A stretch of DNA of 33,097 nt, taken from NCBI GenBank assembly GCA_016763315.1, contig JAESTZ010000051.1, positions 1-33,097 of the forward strand. Direction: 5' to 3'. A program made the translations under genes and the position numbers. A model generated the notes under the pieces. That model saw only the letters and a list, made by a program, of their open reading frames with translations. It did not search any database and was not told the origin of the DNA. Positions 16,423 to 24,173 of this stretch are shown here, in pieces. This stretch comes from Robiginitomaculum sp. (GTDB lineage: Bacteria; Pseudomonadota; Alphaproteobacteria; Caulobacterales; Maricaulaceae). Numbering within the stretch: position 1 is the first letter of the stretch; every line of letters starts with the position of its first letter.

Positions 16423-18642
16423 ATGACCTTTTCCCAAAAAACCAAATCAATGTTACTAAAGGGCAGTGTTAGCGCACTGGCTCTTACCATTAGCGGTGCT
16501 TTTGCCGTACCGGCTCTTGCACAATCAAATGATGGCCAATTAGATGTCATTATTGTTACAGCTCAAAAACGCGCTGAAAACCTACAAGACGTGCCAATTT
16601 CTATTGCCACATTAAGAGGCGAGGCAATTGAAAATGTACTTAGTGGCGGCGAAGATATTCTTGCGCTTTCTGCACGGGTAAACAGCCTTAATATAGAATC
16701 TTCTAATGGCCGAGTAGCTCCACGGTTTTATATTCGTGGCCTAGGTAATACTGATTTCGATTTGGCTGCATCACAACCGGTTTCGGTGATCATGGACGAT
16801 GTGGTTATGGAAAATGTTGCCCTAAAAAGCTTCCCGCTGTTTGACATTGCCCAAGTAGAAGTTCTTCGTGGCCCTCAAGGAACCTTGTTTGGCCGTAATA
16901 CTACTGCCGGTATCGTAAAATTTGATACGGTTCGGCCAAGTGACGAATTTACCGCTAATGCCTCCCTTTCATGGGGTAGTTACAACACTGTTCGCGCAAC
17001 AGGTGCTGTTGGCGGCGCAATTGTCGAAGAAAAATTATCGTTTCGCGCTTCGGCACTTTATACCCAGCGTGATAATTGGGTAAATAACGGCTTTACCAAT
17101 GAAACCGACGTTATGGGCGGATATGAAGACATTGCCGGGCGTTTACAACTTTTGTTCACCCCGACTGACCGTATCAGCGCTTTGTTCAGCGCTCAAAGAC
17201 GCGAGCTGGACGGTAATTCGGCTACCTTGTTCCGCGCCAATATTTTCAACACCGGTAGCAATGCCCTTAATCAGAACTTTGTTCGTGATACTGTATTTTT
17301 TGATGGCGGAAACAATAACTTACAACGCTATGACAATACCGGCCTAACCGCCAAATTTGAATATGAAGGTGATAGTGTTACCTTAACCTCGATAACTTCC
17401 AAGCAGACAGTTGATGGATCCAGTATTGGCGATATTGACGGTGGGTTTGGCGCGGTATTCTTGCCCGGTGGTGGCGGCCCCGGATTTATCCCGTTTCCTT
17501 CCACCACTGAAGGTTCAATCAAAGAGCACAACCAGTTCACCCAAGAACTTCGTATGGCCAGCAATGGTGATGGCCCGGCCAAATGGCAAGTTGGTGCTTA
17601 TTATTTCAACATGGATCTAGCACTTGGAACCAACCCGTTTTTTGTTCCTGAAACTATCCTAAAGCAATCAAACAATTCGTTTGCGGTGTTTGGCCAAGGA
17701 AGCTTTGATGTTAGCGATCGCATGGTTGTTACCGCCGGCTTGCGCTATACCGAAGACAATAAACGTCTTTCATCTATTGCCACTAACTTTCCGGTAACTC
17801 CAGTTGAAATATCCGGCAAGAAGGTAAGCTGGGACCTAAGCGCCACCTATACCGCGACCGATGAAGTAAACCTGTACGCTCGTGCGGCAAGGGGTTTTCG
17901 CGCTCCTTCTATTCAAGGACGTGACGTGGCATTCTTTGGCCAACCATCAACTGCCAGATCAGAAGTAATCGACTCATTTGAAGTTGGTTTCAAATCAGAG
18001 TTGGCAAACAATACTTTGCGGTTAAATGGTGATGTTTATTATTATCGCATTTCCGATATGCAGTTCACCGCCATTGGTGGTGCTGGCAACTTTAACCAAT
18101 TGGTAAATGCTGACCGCGGTATTGGTTACGGTTTCGAGATGGACATGGAATGGCAGGCAAGTCCTAATTTTGTTGTGACTGCCGGCTTTGCCTTGAACAA
18201 AACCGAAATTCAGGACAGCAATTTGGTAGTACCGGTTTGCGGATCAGGTCTTTGTACTCCGCTGGATCAGCTTGATGCCAATGGCAATGCCATTGTCAAT
18301 GGTAACCCATTCCCGCAAGCACCTGATTTTACGGCTAATTTTACCGCCCGTTATTCCGTACCTTATGGCGATGATGGCGAGTTTTACGGCTTTACCGATT
18401 GGTACGTACAAGGCGAAACCAATTTCTTCTTATACCAGTCGGCAGAGTTTAGAACCTCCGGCAATTTTGAAGGTGGCGCTAGACTTGGTTATACCAAAAC
18501 CGATGGATCATGGGACTTATCAGCCTATGTTCGCAACATGACCAACAAGGTCAATGTCATTGGCGGTATTGATTTTAACAACCTTACCGGTTTTGTTAAA
18601 GAGCCACGGGTGTTTGGTGTATCGCTAAGCGTACGTCGCTAA
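16423..18642 (+). CDS. TonB-dependent outer-membrane receptor
   Basis: A 739-residue receptor. The signal peptide (about 33 residues) ends VPALA|Q. The TonB-box region VIIVTAQKR, a plug with FYIRGLGN and EVLRGPQGTLFGRNTTAGIVKFDT, and a long barrel ending FGVSLSVRR follow. VIMDDVVMENVALKSFPLFDI is the usual plug segment after RGLG. It is 174 bases from purN with no gene between, so it likely has its own promoter, and it ends before a terminator shared with a convergent WYL regulator. Same broad subfamily as the receptor at 4387, but clearly a separate lineage. The substrate is unknown. Confidence 0.95.
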   Translation: MTFSQKTKSMLLKGSVSALALTISGAFAVPALAQSNDGQLDVIIVTAQKRAENLQDVPISIATLRGEAIENVLSGGEDILALSARVNSLNIESSNGRVAPRFYIRGLGNTDFDLAASQPVSVIMDDVVMENVALKSFPLFDIAQVEVLRGPQGTLFGRNTTAGIVKFDTVRPSDEFTANASLSWGSYNTVRATGAVGGAIVEEKLSFRASALYTQRDNWVNNGFTNETDVMGGYEDIAGRLQLLFTPTDRISALFSAQRRELDGNSATLFRANIFNTGSNALNQNFVRDTVFFDGGNNNLQRYDNTGLTAKFEYEGDSVTLTSITSKQTVDGSSIGDIDGGFGAVFLPGGGGPGFIPFPSTTEGSIKEHNQFTQELRMASNGDGPAKWQVGAYYFNMDLALGTNPFFVPETILKQSNNSFAVFGQGSFDVSDRMVVTAGLRYTEDNKRLSSIATNFPVTPVEISGKKVSWDLSATYTATDEVNLYARAARGFRAPSIQGRDVAFFGQPSTARSEVIDSFEVGFKSELANNTLRLNGDVYYYRISDMQFTAIGGAGNFNQLVNADRGIGYGFEMDMEWQASPNFVVTAGFALNKTEIQDSNLVVPVCGSGLCTPLDQLDANGNAIVNGNPFPQAPDFTANFTARYSVPYGDDGEFYGFTDWYVQGETNFFLYQSAEFRTSGNFEGGARLGYTKTDGSWDLSAYVRNMTNKVNVIGGIDFNNLTGFVKEPRVFGVSLSVRR

Positions 18643-18672
18643 TAAATAACCGGATTTTATAAAACAAAATTT

Positions 18673-18703
18673 AAAAACCCGGCGGGAAGCTGCCGGGTTT
18701 TTT
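18673..18703. terminator. Bidirectional terminator between TonB receptor and WYL regulator
   Basis: An 11-bp stem (AAAAACCCGGC / GCCGGGTTTTT) with an 8-base loop has T6 on the plus strand and an A-run on the left. The regulator's stop codon lies in the T-run, so one hairpin serves both convergent genes. Confidence 0.9.
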
Positions 18704-19409
18704 ATGCCAAAAATCTCCCGCCTTGCTCAAGCTGTTGTTTTGCATAATCACGGTAAATTTTCTGACGGGTGTGTGGCGCACGAATTGAAAGCCTTGTAAT
18801 TTGCCTGATCCGGTCAAGACGAAAATTGCGCACTGCTTCTCGTTTTTCACACCAAGCTACCAATAATCGGCTTAGGCCAAAATAACCAATAGCCAACGGC
18901 CAGATAATTCGCGTTGTTTTATTACTTTGCCCATCTGTATACACCAATTCAACTTTATGCCCCGATCTAATTATCTGTCGAAGTTCAGCCATATCTACTA
19001 TCCCACAACTTTCGATATTAGGCAGCCCGGCAATCAAATTGATTTGCGTCATTTGCGCTTTTCTATCAGCAGATAATACAGCCTCGATCTTAGCCAAAGC
19101 ATTACCGGCTGCTAATAACATTTGTGGATCATCTTGAGAGAATGCCCCGACAAACCTGGCTCCCAGCACCATGGCCTCGACCTCCTCAATGCTAAACATC
19201 AATGGCGGCAAGTCATAACTCTTGTCCAGAACATAACCAACGCTGGCCTCGCCAGTTACCGGAACACCAGAAGCCATCAATGCCGACATATCACGGTAAA
19301 TCGTTCGCACCGAAACTTCTAACTCTTCAGCCAAATGCGCGGCAGTAATTATGCCACCGCGACGGCGGAAAATTTGAATTATCTGTAAAAACCTATCGGC
19401 TCTACGCAT
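18702..19409 (-). CDS. YafY-type HTH/WYL transcriptional regulator
   Basis: A 235-residue regulator. The ATG at 19409 has TAAGGA 5 bases upstream and gives the family start MRRADRF; a GTG 18 bases further out would overlap the operator. An N-terminal winged helix-turn-helix (about 8-60, AAHLAEELEVSVRTIYRDM) precedes a WYL ligand-sensing domain (about 130-220, with IIWPLAIGYFGLSRLLVAWC in place of the canonical WYL core). Such proteins often repress themselves and a divergent gene. A perfect palindrome 10 bases upstream of the start is the likely operator. Confidence 0.92.
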   Translation of the reverse strand: MRRADRFLQIIQIFRRRGGIITAAHLAEELEVSVRTIYRDMSALMASGVPVTGEASVGYVLDKSYDLPPLMFSIEEVEAMVLGARFVGAFSQDDPQMLLAAGNALAKIEAVLSADRKAQMTQINLIAGLPNIESCGIVDMAELRQIIRSGHKVELVYTDGQSNKTTRIIWPLAIGYFGLSRLLVAWCEKREAVRNFRLDRIRQITRLSIRAPHTRQKIYRDYAKQQLEQGGRFLA

Positions 19410-19418
19410 AATGTTCCT

Positions 19419-19440
19419 TACTGACACAATGCTGTCAGTA
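19419..19440. promoter_or_regulatory. Palindromic operator between WYL regulator and divergent gene
   Basis: TACTGACA, a 6-base spacer CAATGC, then TGTCAGTA: a perfect 8-base inverted repeat. On the minus strand it overlaps a possible -10 TATACT (19442-19437) with a TGTTCA -35-like hexamer 16 bases further, so a bound dimer would block the regulator's own promoter. It lies 45 bases before the divergent ATG at 19486. Confidence 0.8.
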
Positions 19441-19485
19441 TAGCCATGTTAGTGTGTTTGAACAGATAGCAATCAAGAGAAGATA

Positions 19486-19899
19486 ATGAGTAAGAAGACA
19501 AAGACTTGGAACCAAAAACTGGCTTCCTGCAAACAATGGCAGGTAAAGCCAGCGCCAATGAATATTGCCGGAATGAAAGCCGGGCAAATCATGTTAATTC
19601 CCGACGGGAATTTACTAACCACAGCAATTTGCAACCTCCCCAAAGAGAACCGCCTTTCCCTCAAACAATTCAGGTTTGAGCTGGCTAAATCTCAAAATGC
19701 AGAGGTCTGCTGTCCGATCACCACGGGGATTTTATTACGAACAATCGCCGAAGCCGCATTCGAAAGTTATCAAGCTGGCACAGAAATACCGGATTTAACC
19801 CCCATCTGGCGGTTAATCGACGAGACAAGCCCTACCTGGAAAAAACTCTCATTTGATACGGATTTCCTAATTAACATGCGCCAACAAGAATCCAAGTAA
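19486..19899 (+). CDS. Small conserved-looking protein, possibly alkyltransferase-like (MGMT/ATL) fold
   Basis: A 137-residue soluble protein, function not established. The stretch from about 44 to 125 (LTTAICNLPKENRLSLKQFRFELAK, CCPITTGILLRTIAEAA, TPIWRLIDETSPTWKKL) is laid out like the DNA-binding domain of O6-alkylguanine transferases and ATL proteins. There a helix-turn-helix is followed by the active-site loop and a P-W-R-V segment. The PCHR active site is missing; a CCPIT sequence sits near it. This similarity is a weak recognition, not a match. It is divergent from the WYL regulator and likely controlled by the shared operator. The GST-family gene follows 30 bases later. Confidence 0.6.
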   Translation: MSKKTKTWNQKLASCKQWQVKPAPMNIAGMKAGQIMLIPDGNLLTTAICNLPKENRLSLKQFRFELAKSQNAEVCCPITTGILLRTIAEAAFESYQAGTEIPDLTPIWRLIDETSPTWKKLSFDTDFLINMRQQESK

Positions 19900-19929
19900 T
19901 TCCCCATCGAAAATATTGAAAAGAAAACA

Positions 19930-20646
19930 ATGATTAAATTATTTCAACCACCACCGGCCTTTAATGCTGCCAATCCTTCACCATTTTGCATCAAGCTGGA
20001 AGTCCTGCTTAAAATGTCGGGTTTACCCTATGAAATTATAATCGAGGGCGACCCGCGCAAAGGGCCAACCGGTAAAATTCCGTTCGTCGAAATTGCTGGC
20101 GAGAGGTATGGAGATTCAAACTTTATCCAAAAGAAACTACAGCATGATCACGGTACAGATTTTGATAAAGAATTATCCGATAAGGAAAAATCCATATCGC
20201 TGGCTTTCACTCGATTGATCGAAGAACACCTATACTGGGTCTTGCTCTATTCAAGATGGATGGAAGATGCAAACTGGCCGATCATTAACCGGCTTTTTTT
20301 TGGCTCAATGCCAATACCGTTAAAATGGTTCTTGCCAAACGTAATCAGAAAGCAAGTAGAGAAGCAATTATACGGCCATGGGGTATCACGCTTACCAAAA
20401 ACGGTGATGTACAAAATGGCCGCAGATGACCTAGCCGCCATTGCAGGTTTTCTCGAAAACAAGGAAACCATGTTCGGCGGCGAACCAACAGCATTAGATG
20501 CTACGCTCTATGGCATATTAAGCTCGATCATTGATGCTGATTTTGATACCGAGTTAAAACGATCAGCCATGGCACATCAAAACCTGGTCGCATATACGTC
20601 CAATATGCGCCAACGATATTTCCCTGAACTGCCAAAGCCCACGTGA
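19930..20646 (+). CDS. Glutathione S-transferase family protein (Fax/metaxin-like)
   Basis: A 238-residue protein with an N-terminal thioredoxin-like domain (SPFCIKLEVLLKMSGLPYE, residues 17-35; KGPTGKIPFVEIAGERYGDSNFI) and an all-helical C-terminal domain (about 85-225). The SPFC...KGK(I/L)PF pattern matches the GST branch that includes Fax/metaxin-like bacterial proteins. The C-terminal GGEPTALDATLYGIL is the usual N-capping region. It is 30 bases downstream of the small operator-controlled gene and is presumably in the same unit. Glutathione use is not shown. It converges with the formyltransferase-fold gene, 7 bases apart. Confidence 0.88.
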   Translation: MIKLFQPPPAFNAANPSPFCIKLEVLLKMSGLPYEIIIEGDPRKGPTGKIPFVEIAGERYGDSNFIQKKLQHDHGTDFDKELSDKEKSISLAFTRLIEEHLYWVLLYSRWMEDANWPIINRLFFGSMPIPLKWFLPNVIRKQVEKQLYGHGVSRLPKTVMYKMAADDLAAIAGFLENKETMFGGEPTALDATLYGILSSIIDADFDTELKRSAMAHQNLVAYTSNMRQRYFPELPKPT

Positions 20647-20653
20647 TTAGGCA

Positions 20654-21271
20654 TTACGGAAAAACAAGATCATCACCGCAGATACGGCGTAAATTGGCAA
20701 TATATGCGGAACTGGCATTTGCTGGTAGTTTACACATTTGCAGGTAAGTTTTTTTGCTGCTTTTTTCACCGACCCATTGCCGGTCAATCGTCGGCAAGCT
20801 TTCAGAACTATTTGCACAATGAATAGCAATTTGGCTAAATACTTGTGTTGCCAATTCAAAAGCCAATTCGGTTAATTGCTGCAAAGAAATATCCGTAGAA
20901 ATATTTGTTTCACTCACCAACACTATCCGCCCGGCATCAACTTTTTCGATGATCTCATGAGCCGTAGCTCCATAGGAACTAGCGTGGTCTTTTAACGCAA
21001 AGGCTACTGGATAAGTGCCGGGGTATTTAGGCAAACCGGGATGAATATTATAAGCTGTCGGCCCGAGACTATCCAAAACATCCTTGGGAATAATTATCGG
21101 GCTATTGAACGAGATCAGCCGAGTATCAGAGCCTTGGTCACCGATTTGCTGTCGCAACTCGGATTCATTCAAAACCGCATTGACCTCAATGCCCGGGTTT
21201 TCATTTTTGATGAATTGCACCAAAAACGGAGCTTCTATTTGCTTGGTTAAAATAACAATACGATAGGCCAT
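20654..21271 (-). CDS. Formyltransferase-family protein (single catalytic domain)
   Basis: A 205-residue protein with the formyl-transferase N-terminal fold. The conserved Asn75 and His77 are in AYNIHPGLPKYPGTYP, and GATAHEIIEKVDAGRIV carries the third catalytic residue, Asp112. AAAGGAG sits 7 bases before the ATG at 21271, which is why I chose it over the start 42 bases upstream. It lacks the C-terminal domain of methionyl-tRNA formyltransferase and the GGGSN phosphate loop of PurN, so the acceptor substrate is unknown; sugar nucleotides or amines are possible in this group. Confidence 0.85.
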   Translation of the reverse strand: MAYRIVILTKQIEAPFLVQFIKNENPGIEVNAVLNESELRQQIGDQGSDTRLISFNSPIIIPKDVLDSLGPTAYNIHPGLPKYPGTYPVAFALKDHASSYGATAHEIIEKVDAGRIVLVSETNISTDISLQQLTELAFELATQVFSQIAIHCANSSESLPTIDRQWVGEKSSKKTYLQMCKLPANASSAYIANLRRICGDDLVFP

Positions 21272-21987
21272 AAGAACTCCTTTGGCCAAAGATAGCTTTA
21301 ATGACCTTAACAACCTGTTTGCTACTATACAGTCTTGGTTTTGTTTATGAATGGATTGCGGCAGGTTCTCAAAGCAAAGCGTTAGGACATTAAAGATTTT
21401 TGCGTTACGAGGCGGAACCCACCACGCACGTCATCCCGTGCTTGACACGGGATCCATACTTGCAAGTTGGGTGTGGGCAATTGGTGGAAAATTACTGTCC
21501 ATTTTCGATGTTGATACTACAAGGATGGGCTCCGGATTAAATCCGGAGTGACGAAAATGTGGTCAATAGTGCAAACAATGGTCACATGACCCTTAAGGGG
21601 AACCCTTAATTAACACTCATTGGCAAAAATGTTACTTCTAGCAAGGGTTAATTGGCAAAGACTTCACCCTCATTGACCCTTAACCACCCTTGGACGGCGG
21701 GGATAAGTTTCAAACACACCCATAACGTCTGCGATTGCTATAATGGTATTGCAGCAGGTCACAAACTATCTGTTTGCGGCTGTTTGACATTGTGAATACG
21801 TGATATACCTAACTAAACGTGGGTTTTATTGATCATATACAAAGGGATTTGCAGAAACAATAATTCTTGTTTGCTGAGCCTTTTTCACATTTATCCTGCG
21901 AGGAAAACGTCCAAAATTACCAATAGGGTTTTACGGCAACCGGTTTTATAGTTTATTGAAAAGATTTCAGAATACTTTGGCGTAACT
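21272..21987. other. Gene-free region between formyltransferase and flagellar genes
   Basis: About 716 bases with no convincing coding frame. It holds an inverted-repeat element (21429-21553), a cluster of ACCCTTAA motifs (21589-21683) and direct copies of TTGGCAAA (21620-21627 and 21652-21659). The segment 21700-21987 shows no hairpin, repeat or promoter that I can support. Only the formyltransferase gene could use it as an upstream region. Confidence 0.7.
21429..21553. repeat. Alphaproteobacterial two-hairpin inverted-repeat element
   Basis: The ends are CGTCA and TGACG. The left hairpin is CCCGTG-CTTGA-CACGGG (21435-21451) and the right one CTCCGGAT-TAA-ATCCGGAG (21530-21548). GTCATCCCG..TTGACACGGGATCC and CTCCGGATTAAATCCGGAGTGAC are forms of a string widespread in alphaproteobacterial and rickettsial intergenic DNA. 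About 77 bases of unrelated sequence separate the hairpins. It is a non-autonomous mobile-element-like repeat; no transposase is present. Confidence 0.8.
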
Positions 21988-22434
21988 TTAAGCTTTTCGA
22001 TCAAGGGTAATTGCTGACATAGCTGTGGCGTTACTATTATTGCTACCGTCGGCACCATAACCGGATTTTGCCGCACGGGTGTTAGCAACTTCAGTAGCTA
22101 CAGATTTTACCATGCCCTCGGTAATTGTCCGAATAACTGCATTTGCTTGATTGTTCTCGGCTAATGCCTGATTAAACTTGACTGTCGCAGAGCGTAAATC
22201 AGCTTTGATTTTCTCATCAACACCGGACAACAACTCATTATTATTACTTATGCGTTGTATTTCATTGCGATAAATCCGCGCCAGGCTATTTTTTTCTTTG
22301 GCAAAGTTAGCTGCTTTTTGTGGCGTGCGCGCAAGAAATAAATCAGTTTCTTGCTGCAACAACCCGGTCAGCCGTTCGGACAGACTTATCATTTGTGTCG
22401 CCCGATCATTTGCGTCTGTTACTACCAATGCCAT
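21988..22434 (-). CDS. flbY: FlbY/FlgN-like flagellar protein
   Basis: A 148-residue mostly helical protein. ISLSERLTGLLQQETDLFLARTPQKAANFAKEKNSLARIYRNEIQ (about 17-60) is the FlgN-type coiled-coil pattern of flagellar export chaperones, and in Caulobacterales a protein of this kind (FlbY) is encoded with flgI and a flgJ-type gene. The C-terminal 30 residues are Ser/Asn-rich. The start overlaps the flgJ-type stop by one base (TAATG). The assignment relies as much on context as on sequence. Confidence 0.72.
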   Translation of the reverse strand: MALVVTDANDRATQMISLSERLTGLLQQETDLFLARTPQKAANFAKEKNSLARIYRNEIQRISNNNELLSGVDEKIKADLRSATVKFNQALAENNQANAVIRTITEGMVKSVATEVANTRAAKSGYGADGSNNSNATAMSAITLDRKA

Positions 22435-22775
22435 TAAGGTTTTTCCCGATTAAGCTCTATGCCTTGCATCCGCAAGATTTCCATTTTTAAATTATCAGCC
22501 AAGCCGATCCCGCCTTGTGCCGAAAACACTTTGGCATATTCTTCGTGTAACATTCCGCTAAATGCTTTTTCACCAGCTCCGCCGCCAAACTCGCCATCGC
22601 CATCACCCAATCCGGTAAACATTGAGGCCAGCATTTGGCTTAGAAAAAAGCCCTCGAATTCTTTTGCTACCCGTTCTGCTTCGGCCTCGGTGCGAACATG
22701 ACTGGTTCCCGGAGCCTTCTCGGTGCTGGTGAACTGCTGCGCTAGAAATGCATTAGAAACCATCGGATCGGACAT
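22434..22775 (-). CDS. flgJ: Rod-binding protein, FlgJ N-terminal type
   Basis: A 113-residue protein with only the rod-binding (FlgJ N-terminal) domain: AKEFEGFFLSQMLASMF (about 33-50), a Gly-rich loop, then EKAFSGMLHEEYAKVFSAQGGIGLADNLKMEILRMQG. The muramidase domain of enteric FlgJ is absent, as is normal in Alphaproteobacteria. It caps or guides rod assembly in the periplasm. It is linked by TAATG overlaps to flgI upstream and the flbY-like gene downstream, giving a three-gene coupled operon. Confidence 0.88.
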   Translation of the reverse strand: MSDPMVSNAFLAQQFTSTEKAPGTSHVRTEAEAERVAKEFEGFFLSQMLASMFTGLGDGDGEFGGGAGEKAFSGMLHEEYAKVFSAQGGIGLADNLKMEILRMQGIELNREKP

Positions 22776-23881
22776 TACATAACCTCGATTTCAGCTTGTA
22801 ATGCACCGGCCGCCTTGATCGATTGCAAAATTGCAATCATATCTCGCGGAGTAACGCCCAAAGCATTAAGGCCGGCGACCAAATCACGCAAAGCAACACC
22901 CTCGCGCACCACAACCAGACCAGTACCTTTGTCTTCACTAACAACCACATTGGTTCGTGGCACGACAACGGTTTCTCCACCTTCGGAAAATGCGTTTGGT
23001 TGCGAGACCTGCGGAGTTTCTTCAACGGTTATTGTCAAATTACCTTGAGCAATAGCCACTGTTGAAACCCTTACATTCTCGCCCATAACAATAATGCCGG
23101 TAACTTCATCAATTACCACTTTCGCCGGTAGGTCTGGCTCGACCCGCAATTGTTCAATCTCGGTCAGCAAAGACACCATATCACCACGCCAGTTTGGTGG
23201 ACGGGTAAGTTGCACCGAAGCAGGATTTAGCGCATGAGCCACCGGCATGCCAAGAAATGTGTTGATCGCACCGGCCATTCTCGAAGCCGTTGTCAGATCA
23301 GGATTGCGCAAGGCCAGACGCAATGTCGACTGAGCACCCAGCGAAAATTCAATTTCACGTTCGACAATAGCTCCTGAAGATATCCGGCCAGAAGTTGGCA
23401 CTCCTTGGCTAACGGAAGCGGCATCACCACCGGCAGCAAAACCACCAATAGCTATCGGCCCCTGCGCTACCGCGTAAACCTGACCATCAGCACCCATTAG
23501 CGGTGTGATCAACAACTGCCCACCCATAAGGCTTTTGGCATCACCCATCGCCGAAACCGTAACATCAAGTCTGGTACCATTAACAGAAAAGGCTCCCAGG
23601 TTTGCAGTGACAATCACTGCGGCAACGTTTTTGGTGTTTAATATCGCTCCCCGAGTATTTATCCCTAGTCGTTCCAGCATATTCTCAAGACTTTGTCTGG
23701 TGTTAGCTACATTGCGAAGACTATCGCCACTACCGTCAAGGCCAACAACAAGACCATAACCGATCAAGGCATTTTCACGAACACCCTCAATATCTGCAAT
23801 ATCCTTTATCCTCGAATTGGCTTCTGCTGCAATGCTAAAAGACAACAATAACAAGGACAAAATCAATACCCGAAACGCCAT
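22775..23881 (-). CDS. flgI: Flagellar P-ring protein FlgI
   Basis: A 368-residue periplasmic P-ring subunit. The signal peptide (1-21, ends AAEA) is followed by the family opening RIKDIADIEGVRENALIGYGLVVGLDGSGDS. NVAAVIVTANLGAF, MGDAKSLMGGQLLITPL and the C-terminal VVVREGVALRDLVAGLNALGVTPRDMIAIL match FlgI throughout, and the length is standard. It is the first gene of the operon, with a sigma-54-like promoter about 90 bases upstream. Confidence 0.97.
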   Translation of the reverse strand: MAFRVLILSLLLLSFSIAAEANSRIKDIADIEGVRENALIGYGLVVGLDGSGDSLRNVANTRQSLENMLERLGINTRGAILNTKNVAAVIVTANLGAFSVNGTRLDVTVSAMGDAKSLMGGQLLITPLMGADGQVYAVAQGPIAIGGFAAGGDAASVSQGVPTSGRISSGAIVEREIEFSLGAQSTLRLALRNPDLTTASRMAGAINTFLGMPVAHALNPASVQLTRPPNWRGDMVSLLTEIEQLRVEPDLPAKVVIDEVTGIIVMGENVRVSTVAIAQGNLTITVEETPQVSQPNAFSEGGETVVVPRTNVVVSEDKGTGLVVVREGVALRDLVAGLNALGVTPRDMIAILQSIKAAGALQAEIEVM

Positions 23882-23902
23882 AAACTAAAACTCCGATAAT
23901 TA

Positions 23903-23958
23903 TTTTCTTTGTTACTCAGCAACTTATTCAAAAACCGGTACCCACTTTTTGGGTCGAT
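23903..23958 (+). repeat. Dispersed intergenic repeat, copy 2 (between flgI and fliX)
   Basis: TTTTCTTTGTT, a 6-base variable part, CAA, then the core 23929-23958 with CAAAAACCG, CCCACTTTTT and GGTCGAT, matching 27 of 30 bases of the copy at 14539-14568. It lies in what would be the flgI 5' leader, antisense to flgI. Confidence 0.8.
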
Positions 23959-23970
23959 GAAGTATTACCA

Positions 23971-23987
23971 TGCGAAATTCATGCCAA
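23971..23987 (-). promoter_or_regulatory. Candidate sigma-54 promoter of flgI operon
   Basis: On the minus strand: TTGGCATGAATTTCGCA. It has the diagnostic GG (positions 23985-23984) and GC (23973-23972) separated by exactly 10 bases, and fits TGGCAYG-N4-TTGCA apart from one T-to-C. Transcription would start near 23960, about 79 bases before the flgI ATG. Sigma-54 control of hook-basal-body genes is established in Caulobacter. Confidence 0.65.
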
Positions 23988-24107
23988 TCACAGACAAGTC
24001 AGAGTGATTATTTTAACAATCTTTTCAATGAGTTAAGTGACTCACTAATCAGAGCAACATCATACCGGCAAAGACGCCCCGGCAAATTATTCCAAGCAGC
24101 GACATGG

Positions 24108-24123
24108 TTAATCCGGTGTTAAC
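24108..24123 (+). promoter_or_regulatory. CtrA binding box upstream of fliX
   Basis: TTAATCCGGTGTTAAC: TTAA, 7 bases, TTAAC, a perfect full CtrA site. It ends 50 bases before the fliX ATG, placing it over a -35 region as in CtrA-activated class II flagellar promoters. Confidence 0.85.
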
Positions 24124-24173
24124 GCAAAACTGGTCTTATGGACTAAAGAGGTTTCTCACTGCAAAGTATAACC

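Noticed and set aside
21351..21551. 66-residue plus-strand reading frame
   Set aside because: Its translation (HPVLDTGSI and similar) is just the inverted-repeat element read through, with no ribosome-binding site.
21593..21614. CtrA box in the gene-free region
   Set aside because: The TTAA half-sites are separated by 9 or 13 bases, not 7.
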